A DNA stretch of 64,000 nucleotides from Ophryocystis elektroscirrha (lineage: Eukaryota; Apicomplexa; Conoidasida; Neogregarinorida; Ophryocystidae): assembly GCA_030141585.1 (NCBI GenBank), contig JAQIFP010000042.1, forward strand, positions 23,108 to 87,107. The letters are read 5' to 3'. Position 1 is the first letter of the stretch, and each line of letters begins with the position of its first letter. Under the pieces are notes generated by a model that saw only the letters and a list, made by a program, of their open reading frames with translations, did no database searches and had not been told where the DNA came from. Shown here piece by piece: positions 1-15,100 of the stretch. Both the position numbers and the translations under genes were made by a program.

Positions 1-1
1 T

Positions 2-3000
2 TTTATAATTGATCTTTATAGAAATGACGTCGGGATTACACTTGAAAACCATATTCACAAATTAAAAACAAAATTTACAAAGTACAGTAATAATGAAGAG
101 CTTGAGTTTTATATCAAAGCATTGGAAGTTGTCTTATCTCATTTGCAAGAATTTCAAACTATTGGACCCACAGACTATTCACTTACAGTTCTTAAAAATA
201 TAAGCAATACAGATATACAAACATTTGAAAATCAGACAATAATTTCTAGTATCAACGTCATATTGAAATCGGCGGCATTGCGATTTTGGCAAAATAATGA
301 ATTATTTGTTCAAGGAAATTTGGAGGATTGTTCTCTGTATTATGACACTTATATTACTGGAAACCAAAATTTACTTTTAACCGTACAAAAGCTTCAAATG
401 AAGTTAAAAGACAAGAATATTATTTATTCTTCGAATGATTTAAATTCCACGGTATAATATGATTTATATATATTCACTATCTGTTCAGACTGCAAATGTT
501 GAAAATAATGAATCCATAAGTAATTTATTATTGGAAATATTTTGTTTGTAGCTACCGTTCAACCTCTTTTTACCCTCGATTTGAAGTTTTTAGTAAACGA
601 GCCTTACTCCGCTATATTGACGGGACACGTTCAGAATTTAGTATACGTGTTCTTTGAAAAGGATTTGCAAGACATATTAGCTTATTTTTCTGATGGTATA
701 TTGGACGTAGTGATAGTAAAAAGTTACGAGGTAGGATCTAGCACATATATATATATTTCAAATTACACAAAATTTGAAAAAATTAAATTATAATTAGTTG
801 CCTCAATAATTTTTTGCATAATTAGGTAGCTAGAGATCTAACTCTATCCTCGAGGTCACTGTTCCATACTGATTTTTCCAATATTAACGTAATATTATCG
901 GAAGATAAGAAGTTGATTCCGCAAATAAAGACACTAAATTTATTAGAGGGTAATTTGATTAATACGTTTAATGAAATTAATAGATAAAGCTTCATTCAAT
1001 TCCTGCATAAATTTGAAGCTATCTTATTTATCACTATATAATGCTTATTCTGCAAGACCTGTTAATGAAAACGACCATTTGACAACATTAATAGTACCGT
1101 GTTTTTTTATAAGTCTTGAAGATTTATCTGCAGAAATGATGAAAGGCGAAAATTATCCTTCTTTCACTGATGAAGTACGATAATAACAGAATTTCGCGTA
1201 ATATTATTTATTACACATTTATTATATAAAATAACAATAAAATGCTTTATGGATTTAAACGTTTTTATTATTTTCATTGTTATCGCAGTTATTTTACTTA
1301 CTTACCATCGTCTTATTAGTATTATTATTGTCATTATTAGAATACTTAGTTTAATATATATTGGCTATTTTTATTATATGTAAGTTAATATAGTAATATT
1401 AATAATATATCATTTTATGTACATAAATAGATTTATTTTTCTATTAAGTTATTAATTAATTCCATTCTATAGGTAGCGGGTAATATTTTGGAACCACTGA
1501 CATTAAAGGGAAAAATACGCTCGGGCAATCCTCTTTTAATAGATATGAATCTATCTTCAATAGATATTAACTTAACGTGCGAGCAACTTACTCTTTTACT
1601 AGATATATTAAATGAAAACTTTGGGGGCTTAGGGTATAGCCCTGGGGAAATTCAATTAAAGCCTAATGTGTCAAATTTATCAGATGCTGAATCTTTGTTA
1701 AGTAATAATTTTATTACTTAAACCATTTTTAGAACTTGAACCTTCTCAAATTTCTCTAAGAATGACTTTGGATTATTTATATTTAAAAGCATATACAAGC
1801 AAAATGAGAGCCTTAGCTTATTCTTACATTAAAACGATATTTGTAGCTTGTGATGTATCTATGACTCCTCTATGTAATTTACATTACTTGGTTTACTAAA
1901 TTATATATATATATTTATATCATTTCTAGGATATATATACATTGAAGTGTATATATACCCTATATATGTACTAAATAAATATTTGAAATATTATAATGTA
2001 TTATATACTTATATAAATATATATTAGGAATTTTTTTTTTATTAGATAGCACATCTTTATTATATAATTTTTATAATTGACTATTATTATGACAATCAGA
2101 TATGACGTATAAATTTGCTTTACTTGGAAACAAAATAATAATAAATGATACACGAGAAGAGACAAAACATATCTATAAACGATTTCTTGAATGTTTCCCC
2201 CTACATGAAGAAGATTTCAACCAAAATCATGAAGTCGTTCATGTAACTCATGCCAATTATAAAGTGCTTAATCACGGTATTATTTGTGTTTAAATAATTT
2301 AACTAAAAAAGTTTAGATTAAAATGCATAATGTTGCTATTTATAGACTAAATTAATAAAATTATATGTTTGAAATAGTGGGATTTTTTTAGAGTTGACAT
2401 CTTCGGAAATTATGTGGATGCGCCCTGGCATAGAAATTAAAAAATTGGACACAGAATTAACCCAGATAGATGAGGAATCCGATAATCCTCCCTGGAAAAC
2501 TGAGTCTGTATCTAACTCCGCATTTATTCACTGTATATCAATAATGATGTCGAGCAATTTGAAAACTGTGAAGCTTAACATAGAATTATTCAATTCTACA
2601 CTGTTTGTTTATACTATAGGGATGTTGGATCTATTAGATTGGATCTTAACTTCTTATGGGTCTTCGACTATAGCAAGGTATCAACGACCTGTATCCAAAA
2701 TTGCTGTTTCCCACAATCAATCTCACCTGTCTTATGAAAGTATTCAAGAAAAGATCAGCGTTCTAATGCCAACTTTCAAAGAATTTCAATTGAAAATACA
2801 TATTTTTAGAGGCATATTCAATTTTTTTTCTCGCATTACTGGAAAAAAAGAACCCATTATTCAACTAAGTAGTGATTTAAGAGTTGAAGCTTCTTTCGCA
2901 GAATGGATTAGTTACTATCATGTGATAGAATTAAAAGGTTATAACACATAGCTCTTACTTAAATACTTACATATAAATAAGCTCAATTTCATTATCATAC

Positions 3001-6000
3001 ATATCTAGATGTGTACACAAATTTATATATATATATATATATATATGTATATCTATATATGTATATATATGTATATAATGTATATATATGTATATATATG
3101 TATATATATGTATATAATGTATATATATGTATATATATGTATATATATGTATATATATATATATATATATGTATTTATATATGTGTTTTTTTAGAACACT
3201 GTATATAAATTAATGTGCTTTTATTTTGAAGTCGTTGCATACAAAGTTACATATCTTTTTTCAGATTGTAGTATCCGTAGAACAGAAATTACTCCTTTGT
3301 TGCTGAACACTCATTTTGAAAATGACATTGTATCCCAGTTATCTCCCCTGTTCGTATGCAAATCTTATGTGACAATATGTGACAATTTTTATATGATGGG
3401 AAAAGGAGCCATAAAAACGTTGTATAATAAAGAAATCGGATCAATCGCACCAGACATACAATCATTTTTAGATAAGGCATTCAAAGATGCTGAGTTTGGA
3501 ATTCCTAATGTTGAATATTATCCAGAAAAAGAGCCTCAAACTAGTCTTTCTCACATTCAACTTTCTTTTAATATTTCAAGTAATTTCTTGATCAAATAAT
3601 GCATAACATGTAACAATTATATTTTATTTAGCTGAAATAACAACAGTATAACTGCGTATTTTATATAAATATTTATATAAATATATATATCTGTCTCTTT
3701 CTTTATATATATATATATATATATATATGTAGATATATATATTTATTAATTAATAATTGATTAATATAAAATAAAATATACAAAGAGCCTTCTTATAAAT
3801 TTATATAGGTTTGTACATAGATTATATATTTATATATTAAACGTCATTCAGAGTTCAAATTGGCTGTGTCTACGCGTGATATGGTTGTAATAATGTCTAC
3901 TATTTTTTCTTTACACTCTGATTACCCTAGTGTATCACTGAACATCGCTCCTTCAAGGTGTTACCAGCCCAATGAGATTGATAAACAACCTATGAAACCT
4001 ATTTACTATTGTAAAAGCTTCAGCACTAATTGTTTGACTTCTTTCTTGTATGGAAAAGAAAATGAAGTTTCTACTATTCAAACCCATGTGGACAGGTATG
4101 TGTTTGAACCGCAATTTAAATGTATTATATGAACCTAAATTAATTACTTATAAAGTTTATATACATATATATATTGCCTGTACGCTGTCTTTCAACATAT
4201 ATATATATATATATATAATAATAACATATATTATTATAATATATATTTATTATAATATATTTTTGTATTATAATATATATATATATATAGAGTATATACA
4301 TTTTATTTTAAGTATTGAATAATGTTGAAATAATGAAATAAATGGGGGGTTTTTGGATACATTATTATTAATTAATTGAGTCGTATGCTGTAGTTAAGTC
4401 CAAGCATGTTTTTGAATAGATGTATGTGCAATTATTTATAAAGACGTTGTTATATTATAGGTATTACGACTTAAGTACAAGTGTTGAGGAAATGAATATA
4501 ATTCTTCTTGATGATACTTTGCCTACCCTTAAGCCAATATTTAAAATTAGCACAAGTTTAAATAACTCGAAGGTTATTTGGAGACCAGAAGCCAAAAACT
4601 TAATTAAAGTAAATGAATTGGAGCTGTGGATAGATTACATATCTTCTCAATCGGGAACATGGTCTCCTTGTCTTGAGAAATTTGCAATATCTTTTGACTT
4701 CCAAAACAGGCCTATTTCAAATATTAAAAATGGTAATTTAAATTAACGATTTGATTTGGGTTTTAGATTATCAAAAAAAGCATACAAAGCATTTCTCTCA
4801 AACTAAGGCGGCGGGTTCAGCGGAATCTACTGCTGAAAAATTAATAACTGAACGTTTTAATGATTGGTGCGATTTTGAAGGACATACATGTTTTAATTTA
4901 CATTCTGGAACTCCTTTATGGTTAAATGCAACTCCTCAATTTTGTCAATTATTGCTATGGGTTATTCCAACTTTTTTAGAGTATTATAGAGCTACATCAT
5001 TAGCTAGAGATGATAAAATTCTGGATATTCCTCTTACAAAACCAGTAAAAATTGAAAAAAATTGTTTAAGTGTACCATTTGAAGATATATGCAACATACC
5101 TATTCCAGATTCCTCTAATGAATCTACTACTATAAGTTACGTGAACTTAACGGATCGTGTTTACTATGCCTTTGGAGTTCTTCCTAAAAATAATTTTCAG
5201 TGTTCCTGTGTCTTTAAATTAATTCCCACTAATCAATTTAGACAATTAGACTCACTGGTTCTTTCTCAAGAAATTGAGTTGGATGATAGAACAAAAGAAC
5301 AAAAAAATATATTTACATATTTGATTCCACAAGTTCCTCCAAATATAGTTGATAGACTTCATGAAAAGTATTCTGTTTTTTCTCGAGATGCCATAGAGCG
5401 GCGTATGATGGAAATAAGAGATGAAAAACAATGTCAATATAGTCTCCAGAATAAAATCAAATACGCTTCAAATGAAAATAGTGTCAAAACTTTATCGCCT
5501 CCATTCATAGGCCCATTTCCCAAATTGGCTCAGGTAATATAATAAATAATTTGTAATCAAATAAAAACTTTTCTTTTTTTTTTTTTTTATGATCATGCGG
5601 TTTTTAGGTTGCAGCTGTATCGATTTTACGTAATTCAGCAACAATGCTTCCATTTCCAATTGAAACTAAACCTTATAAACAAGCAAATTCACAGTATAGT
5701 TAAAAGTATAAAATAATTGATTGTTTATAGGTCAAACCATAAAACTGAAGAGCAAGTAAGAAATCAGGTATATCACAAATTTTACCAATGACATTTAAAT
5801 AGAAAGAGCGTGACGATTTTAACTCCCTAACACTACCAATAATAGCCACAGTAATTAGCTATCAAAGTACACAGCATATTTGTGTAATATCAACCAACGG
5901 CCGTATAAGAAATTTAAGTGGATTAACTCTTGAAGTAAATGTTGTATATGTACATGTATTTTCCAGTTGGGATTTTTGGATGAAGAGGACAAGTTTATGT

Positions 6001-9000
6001 ATTTAAGAAATACATCCCTTTGTATCATAGAAAGAAAGTTTCTTGAAAACAACATAAACTATAATGATAAGTCAGATAACAACAAGACTTTTTATCCTGA
6101 ATATATAAAAAATCGTTTCTACTATAAAGAATACGAAACACAACCAGTAACTAATTGCTTGAAGTGGCAAAATAAACACTCTTCCGGGTACACTTTATTT
6201 TTGGAGCATAATCATATTCTGTCTGTTCCATTGTCCGCATACGTTGCTGAATCATGGTAATGTTGCTGGAGCATTATAGTATGCATATATATATACACAT
6301 GTATGTATATAGCTAGAGTTATAAAGCTATATATATATAATATAAATTTACGCATATACATCTAATTATATAAATCTATGCATACACAATTACCTATATA
6401 AGCCTACGCATATACATCTAAGCCAATATATTTATGCATATACAACTAAGCATTAGTTGATAAATTTGAGACGTATTTATTTATTTTTTTTTAGTTTCAA
6501 AATAGTGTTTAGACCAGCATTCTTATCAGAGGAAGAGTTCTTGAATGGACGGAATTTTGAAGAGCAGCCGAAATTTGATCCTTTAAGATGGACAGCTCCT
6601 ATAGAATCTAGCCAAAGTACTTAACGGTGAAAACTTACATATTATTTAGAGTTCGTGAAACTTTCAAATATAACGCGTAGCTGCACAAATCAGTTGATGT
6701 CTTGCTCACTCAGAAGTTTAACAGATGAAAGCTTATATTTTCATATAGTTCGAAGAGATAAAACATCTTTATTACCAGCAGATTATAATTTTGTAACATT
6801 TACAATATATCCTTCTTTTTCATTGTAAAAACAATATTTTCTCATTATTTTTCATAGAGTTAATGCGTGTATGATTCCTATGAATCTCAAAATGCAAATG
6901 AATAGTCATCAACAGCAATCCGATCAAATATCTCAGACTCTGTCTGCGACAGGACTTTATAAATCTTTATCCAATCAATCTTTGAGTGCAATGAGCTCCC
7001 CAAAAAACACTATTTTAAGTGAATTTACTTTAGAACAGTAAGTAATAGTACAAAAAATAAATTAGCTACATATATTACTGTATGTACAATAAACATACAT
7101 AAATTAATTATTATTATTATTATTACTATTATAATAGTTAATATTATTATAATTATTATCGTTCATATAAATATTATTATTATAATAATTATAATCTAAA
7201 AAATTTATAAGTTATACATTTATTAATAGTACACATGTCTCTATATGTACACGATTTCCGTAATGGAAATATTTCTCGAATACATTATTTATAAGTTGAT
7301 TATGTTTCTATATACAATCACAAAACTCAGGAATTCCTATTGCTATTTGTACTATATGCCTATCGTATCACCATCAATAAGCTTGAGTATGAAAATCAGA
7401 AACTCTGTTTTTGATAAGTGGTCCTCTACTATAAGAATTAATCCGTTCACAAATCGAAAAGAAAATGTATCCCATATTCTTACTCAAAGCAATAACTATG
7501 CCGAGTTTGAAGTTGAAGCCTATCAAGACCCTACAATATATGCGCCCTATACACAATTTTTGGAGTCATATCAGTGTTGTTGTTTATTATCAATTCCTAG
7601 GTACTATATTTACTTTATAAACGTGCAAATTTAATAGCTTCCTGCAAACTTACTTGTTCGACTAACTGTGTAGTTTAGCAGATTCATAAATTTATTCATT
7701 TTTACCATAAATGTTTGCAGGAATTGTCAATTTTATCATCAATATTATTATATTTATTATAATTATTGTTATTATTATTATTGCTATTTTTGATATCATT
7801 GTTATTATTGGCATTATTGTTATTATATAAACAATGAATATAATTAATATTATTATTATTATTAGAATTCAATGACGTGTATTAAAGACCATTTAGTAGA
7901 CTCGTTAATTATAAATTATTTATAAACATAATTTAAAGTTAACAAATAAATTTAATATTAATTTCATATATGTGTATAATTAATATCACTGCATTATAGA
8001 TACTTGATAAATCGTACAACATTTCGTATTAAAGTATGCCAGCCTATTGGAAATAATTTGGAGTTTAAATCATTCAATGGAATCACACCTTTGTCTGAAT
8101 TAGACCAAACTAATTTATTAGTGGCATTTACAGAATTGAAGGACGAGAAATCTAAAGAAAAAATTACAGTCCAGTAATATTGTTTGTTGCAAAAATAACA
8201 TTTTAGAAAAATAGTAGAAATTCCTGTAGCAAACGGATCGACAGAATTTTCAATAAGTACAAACAGCAAATATCACACTTTTGTACTACAAACTGATCGC
8301 ATATCTCCGTTAGATTCAGTTGGAGTATCTTCCCGCTGCGTGAGTTTATTACCTCAATTTTTGCTATGTAATAAACTTGATCACACAATTCGAATACGTC
8401 AACATGACGTAAAAAGCCATATATACCACTTGGTTCCCCATGACAAAACAATACCTATACATTGGTTGATGCAAAAAGAGCTGTTAGCTTTTGAATTCTT
8501 CGTAGAAAATGTCCCTGGATTTACTTGGTACAATAAATTTAAATTATACACGTATAGGTCTGGCCCCATTTTCCCTAGTGAATCTTTCGTTGGAAACACT
8601 CATATAGCAGTATTAAATACGCAAGAAAATATGCCATACATTTTCAATGTAAAGATATCAACACACCGTTCAGTTGTCCTGACAACAATTGAATCGTAAG
8701 AAATGAATATATTGTAACTCAAATTTTAGAGTCCAACAGTCTACGGGTCAACCATATACTAAAGTGCTTATGAAAAACTGTTTATCTGACATGGATATAA
8801 GACTGAAGACATGGCATAGCACTGATATTAAAGAGTAATTAATACATTTTATTTATTATGTACTTCAAAAGAATGGAAAGAAAATCCAAAAACTTAAATA
8901 TTATATACAAAATTAAATTCAATTCTGAGAAATTAATTGCATGGCCATGTCCATTTACTGAAAACCGTTTTTCAGTAAGAGAATATAATACGTATTATCT

Positions 9001-11965
9001 TTATAATGTTTAGGTATCCTTACTATTTTTCCAAGAAAATAAGCAATTGAATATACATAGAAGTTTTACGTTTAACCCTAGAATGCGTCAAAAATATTTT
9101 TTCCAGCCCCAGGGTGACCCAGAATATCAAAGTAGCATTGGCTGTTATTTACTAATGGAAGGAACTAATATTGTCATTGCCGTATGCAAGATGGCCAAAA
9201 TAGAAAACTCAATTACAAGCCATTCTGAAATTGCAAGCAATTTTACAAATGCAGTGATATCCCCACACAGACAAATTACTGTTCAATTAGCAGCGGTAAT
9301 ATTCAAATTTTATATAAAAATATTCTTAGATAGGGATATCGATTATATCTGACAAAAAACAACAAGAACTGTTTTACACAGAAATAAAACAGCTATGTGT
9401 TGTATTTTTAGAAAAAAATGATTCCCAGCTGATTCAACTTAGAATAGCTGATATAGAAATTGACTGTCAACTGGTAACTTATTTATTTATTAATTTTTTT
9501 CCAGAGAGACATGAATTATCCCATAATATTGACTAATAGAGGAACTAGTTCATTTAATTCTCCATCAATGTCTTGCTGGGAATTTATACCGACACTGTCC
9601 CATTTAATTGAAATATATCATTCACATAAACCAAAAGAGTCAAAAAAACAAATATTTTCGTCGCATGATGCTCCCGACTTGCAGTTATTCGAATATTTAG
9701 ATAAAGAACAATCACGACCAGATTCTTTATATGTTTGGATAGAAAGACATTCTATTTCAAGTTATGACTTACATTTCAAAAAAGTGTTTATTGTTTTGGA
9801 TGACTTTGAACTTGAATTTGATGCTCAAGTTCTCAATGAAGCTACCGTAATTTGATATGGTCATTTATGTATTATAAACTTTAGGGATTTATGAAAGAAT
9901 GTTTTCAAAACTACGACTTCTTATCTTCCTCTGATATTCCAAAGTCCCAAATCATTGACTTGGCTTTAAAACCTTTACATACAAACTACGAGTTTAAGCA
10001 GCCTAGCCAAGCTATTGTGTTAAATGAGTTACAAATTGAAACCTTTAAAACGATTATATGGTGTAGACTTGACCTTGACGACGTTCCAAATTTAAGCGAT
10101 TTGATCAAAATAGGATTACGTATATTGATGATATCAAAAACTCTTGAATTGAAAGGAGCTCCCATTACTTTTTTCAAAGAAGTTATAAAAACGCCGATGC
10201 GTTTTAGAGCAGAGACTTTACTTCACACACTCAAAACACGCTATCAGTCTCAAGTAAATTTTATTATTATTTAATAATGTTTCATAGATAATTCAGTCCA
10301 TTGGAATAGTTTTAGGGTATTCATCTTTGACAAAAATCCCACGTGCACCAATCGATTTAGTGCGCGGCACAGTTGGAGTAGGATTAACTGTTGCTGACAA
10401 TATATCCTCTGGCTTGAGTGCAGTTCTTTCAACACTTACATTTGACTCAGATTATATAAATCAAAGACAGGTATTGTATTTGTTACACACACATAAATAA
10501 ATTATACATGTACTCTAAATATTATTATTATCAGAAAACTATATATATATATATATATATATTAGTAGGAATAATATGATGACTTTATTAAAGAAAAAGT
10601 TTAAACTTGCTTAATATAAAATTATTTATTATAATACGTGATATATATATATATATTCATTACTAAGATGATAGCTATATCAAATAGATATACAAATATA
10701 TTAATTAAATAATTGTGTATAGTAATTTATACATTCATGAAATGTAGAAAACAGTAAAAGCTCCAATCAACGTAAAAGAAGGGTTATCTGCAGCAAGCAA
10801 AGACCTTAAAGAAGGGTTTAGACATTTGGGGGATATAGTAACGAAACCTTTTGGCGGTGCTCAGAAAGAAGGTTTTTCTGGGTTTATGAAAGGTTTGGGA
10901 AAGGGTTTTGTTGGTACTCTTGTTAAGCCAGTTGATAAAGTAAATATTTGTTAATGCATTATACACAAATACAGCTTGGTCAAGTTGTATCGTCTGTGGC
11001 GGTAGGTTTACGAGCAGAATATGTTGAAAAACCAAATGAAAGCTCTAAGTGTAAAAAGCGAAGAGCACGGAAACCTCGAATGCTATGGGCTTATCCTGCA
11101 CAAATAAGGTATTTATTAAATACAAACAATATTTCACTTATTGTATAATAATTGGTACAAATAGACAAAATATTTACTCTTAAAAAACAATAGAAAGTCT
11201 GTGATAAAAATATGAATCCAAACTATTCATTTATTTTTAACTTATTTTAATAAAAACGTATATTTTAAATATATAAACTTAAAGGGGTACTCTCAAAAAT
11301 ATGTGTGTATACTTCTACACCAATAAAGTATTTATATGTTTATTTAAAGAACTTATTTAATTCTCAATCTATATATGCACTAAAATAATTTAGCTTGGTA
11401 AATTTAAGTCAATTTGTAGAGTTTATGACGCATATGAAGCGGAGTTGTGCGAAAAGCTGGGAGGTGATTTAGCAAAAGATTTAGTTAAAGCAATAAATGT
11501 TGGAGTAGTAAATGAACCTTATTTGCATCATTATGTTCTACTATTCCATCCTAAAACAATAAGTTTAGTAAACTTAAATTTTGACAGTAAATTTGAGACA
11601 ACAAATTCTCGAATAAAAGCTAAAATAATGTGGACCATTTCTATAAATAATATAGTATCGTTGAGAGCTTCAACACACGGTGTTCTCATACAGTAAGTCT
11701 TTAGTATATATATGCATATTAACGTTATGTTAATGATGAATTTTTATGGTCTCAAATTTATGCGTCTATTATTGTTGCATTTATAATTAATACAAATTTA
11801 AATTGTTGAATCAGATTATTGGACTCATTTCGTCAAGTTCCATGTTTGAATGCAACTAAAATATCCCAAATATATAAAGAAATAAATAACTCCCGTAGAT
11901 TAATTCAAAATACAATACAGTTAAAGGACTTGAAAAGTTGGATAGAATTTACGTCTTCAGCATGA
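2..11965 (+). CDS. VPS13: VPS13-family bridge-like lipid transfer protein, 5' truncated by the window edge (30+ exons)
   Basis: VPS13 proteins form long hydrophobic bridges that move phospholipids between organelle membranes at contact sites. The C-terminal half is diagnostic. An exon starting at 9330 encodes IGISIISD...QELFYTEIK, followed by [10 protein letters not shown], the family's signature ahead of its C-terminal region. Exons at about 10290-10470 give VRGTVGVGL and [10 protein letters not shown]. Exons at 10750-11110 give the Gly-rich [20 protein letters not shown] and GTLVKPVDK block. The last exons (about 11400-11965) form a PH-like C-terminus ending in TGA at 11963-11965. The 8207-8695 exon fits the VAB/SHR-BD adaptor-binding region. 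The N-terminal chorein domain must lie upstream. Joined exons include 489-519, 552-730, 826-949, 984-1174, 1473-1701, 1733-1873, 2100-2276, 2392-2937, 3265-3579, 3852-4095, 4461-4732, 4767-5533, 5608-5693, 5731-5767, 5803-5934, 5967-6256, 6495-6616, 6650-6824, 6858-7037, 7331-7600, 8000-8173, 8207-8695 and 8730-8834. The junction after 8834 is unresolved. Confidence 0.9.
3022..3182. repeat. TA microsatellite / tatatatgta array in a VPS13 intron
   Basis: A (TA)n run is followed by 10-bp-like units of tatatatgta. Two overlapping Tyr/Ile-rich frames through it are repeat by-products. It lies in the 2938-3264 intron. Confidence 0.95.
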
Positions 11966-12185
11966 AATAATAGTTTTTTTTCCATGTCCATCATTTATTA
12001 CACTAAAGAGGGTTTTTTTACTCAAATACATTTGTTTTCATATATTTATTTGTCAATACAATTAATTTAAAGAATATATCCCTAAAAGGAAGTAATATCA
12101 AACAACACCTTAAATAATTTCCAATTTAATATCTGTATAAGTCCATTAACCTACATATCTCTCTATACAATAAAAAATTCGAATC

Positions 12186-15100
12186 ATGGCCCATATTGAA
12201 TTTCCCGACAGATATAATCACTTCAAACTTGAAGGTAAAACTTCTTGTCCTCCCTGGGCCGATATTGTGGAATATATCTCGCTGTTTTCCGGTGTACGTA
12301 TAATGGCTGTCGTCATGGATTCTCCAACAGTCGATAGTATTTTTTTAATACCCACGCGAGTAAATCACTTTATACACTGCAAATATAATATACCATTACT
12401 ATTTAAGAATATTAAGAATAAATATACATATATATCAAAATATTTTCTATACATGTTTCATATATGTTTTTATAAATGTATTAAGACAATGAAACTGCAA
12501 TACAATATCCGAATATACACAGATTCTTGAATTAGTTTAATAGAGGGTTTTTTACTCACTTAGGCAAATGATGACTCTGGATGTGCACATACACTGGAAC
12601 ATTTAATTTTCTTGGGAACTGAAAAATATCCGCATAAGAGTAAAACGCTTATAGTAAATGTAAAATAAATGCAGATATTTTGGACTCAATAGCAAGTCGC
12701 TGTTTAGCTAACGGAACTAATGCTTGGACAGATATTGACCACACAGCGTACACAATATCCACCGCAGGCTTTGAAGGTTTTTTAAATGTTCTTGAAGGTA
12801 CAATAAAGAGTAATTCGTTCATGCGTAGTTTATTTGGACCATATTCTGTATCCTTCTTTGACTCAAGAGGCATTCCTCACGGAAGTTTATCATGTAACTA
12901 CAGCAGGCGCTGACAGTGGTGTGGTATATAGTGAAATGGCTGGTGTCGAATATGATGCTGACTCAATAGTTGACAGAGAAACTAGACAGTACTGTGATAT
13001 TGTTGACAAATAAATCCATTAGAGCTTTATATTCTTGTGATTCTTTTTATTCGTACGAAACTGGAGGACGTATAAAGAATATCAAAGAATTGAATATTCA
13101 GCAAATACGTGATTTTCACAAAAATTATTACAGGCAAGCTTATCACGTATTGTGTATATAAGACACTAATTAATCAGTCACAAAAATTACCATACATAAA
13201 TAATTATATTTAATATGTTCAATACATATAATTTCTACATATAAAAAATATATAAAAATCATAACTATATATAAGCATCAGATATATAAATTTATAGAAA
13301 TATAGATATATGACCAAAATGCGTCATCATAATGTATGTATATATCATCATATGTCTATAAAGTGATTTATATAATATTGTAATAAATTTTTAATATAAA
13401 GCTCTGTTAGTAATTATTCTTATTTTTTTAAAGGTGGAATAATTTAACTATCCTAGTACGAGGAAAACTTAACATTATCCAGTTGCTTGATAAAATTTCC
13501 CTCTATGAACTGGAAGATGTGAAAAAACCAGGCACAAAATTTAACCCTGACCCTGTTCCAAAACCAATAATGGCTCCGGAACCAGCATGGTCCAATTTGA
13601 TAATTCATACAAAGTTCCCAAATGACGACTCTTCAGACAATAAAGGAAAAGTGTGCATGAGCTGGCGTGGCCCCAGCTGGTCAGATTTCCGAAGTAATAA
13701 ATATTATTTTTTTTTCAAATAATTGAAGCCAGAACAATTATCGAGATATTGGGAGAATATTTAGGACATGGTAATGCATCTCCATTACAAAACCAGCTTA
13801 TCAACGTATCTAACCCTATTGCTTCTGACATCAGCTTGGATGAACGCCCGTTTGCGGTATAAAAATACAAAATTAGCAATTTGATATGATAATTAACTTG
13901 CAATTATTTATACATCTTTATAGGAAGTTATATAGTACATTGCATCGAATGTTTTTATTATACATTGAGTACGTAGTGAACTCAATATCAATAAATATAT
14001 TATATTTATTGATATATATATATATATAGTTTATTATATATAAAAACACACATGTAGTGAGGAATAAAAATATTTTTTACGATAAAAATATATGTTATAT
14101 ATATATGTATATATATAACTAATTAGACAGACACATATTATAAATAAATGAATAAATATATATATATATATATGTATATATATGTGTGTTAATAAAACTT
14201 ATTTAAGTGATTTATGATTCTTTTTTGCTGCAGGACGTGATGTATGGATTAACATTCCACGGTGTGCCCAAAAAAGCTATACACCAAATAATACCTCGTT
14301 ATAAAGAAATTATAAATCAAGAGCTAGAAAAAGGTTTAGCTATGAACAGAATAAAAGCAATTGCAATACGTTCTATACATGGAATATATCAACGATTAGA
14401 AGAAGAACCAGATACGGCCTGTAAGTTTTTTGAAACATAACGCTGATTCAGTTTTGATTCCCTTAATAGAATACGTCATCAATGTTCGTATACATGGAGA
14501 AGAAGCAAAAGATTTGTTTCATTCTATTTGGAAATTTGAAGAAATTATCAAAGAGCTAGCCAATGAACCACAAGAGTTTTGGAATGAGAAACTCAAGATA
14601 TATTTCTTAAATACAGCGCCTTGTTTGGTAAGAAAAAGAAAAAAATTATTTAGTCTTATTTTACGCCTAAAGTATCATAGCTGTTTATTATTTGAGCTTA
14701 TTTAGAAAAGATATATTTTTTGTGTATTCTTATTATATGGTAATATATATATATATATATATTATATATATTTTATGAAATTTATCAACAAACAAAACCT
14801 CTTTATTTCTAAATAAACAATTTCATTAATCAAATATTTTCGCTTTTTGAATGTGCTTAAAATTTCGTACAGGTCTCCTCTATGCCGTGCTCAAAAATGT
14901 CAAGATGTTTACAACAGGAGACAGAAAATCTTGTAAATGAAAAGTTGAAATATTTTGCCGAGCATCAAAGCTACTTTGTAATTAAAAATAGACTCAGAAA
15001 TACTTAATTCAGGAAAAATATTCTAAAGAATTAGAACATGCTAAAAAAGTTCGTCTTGAAACTGCACCTCCAGAGTTCATAAAACAGTTTCCTATAGCTT

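Noticed and set aside
3009..3208. Two overlapping Tyr/Ile-rich plus-strand frames
   Set aside because: They translate a TA microsatellite in a VPS13 intron.
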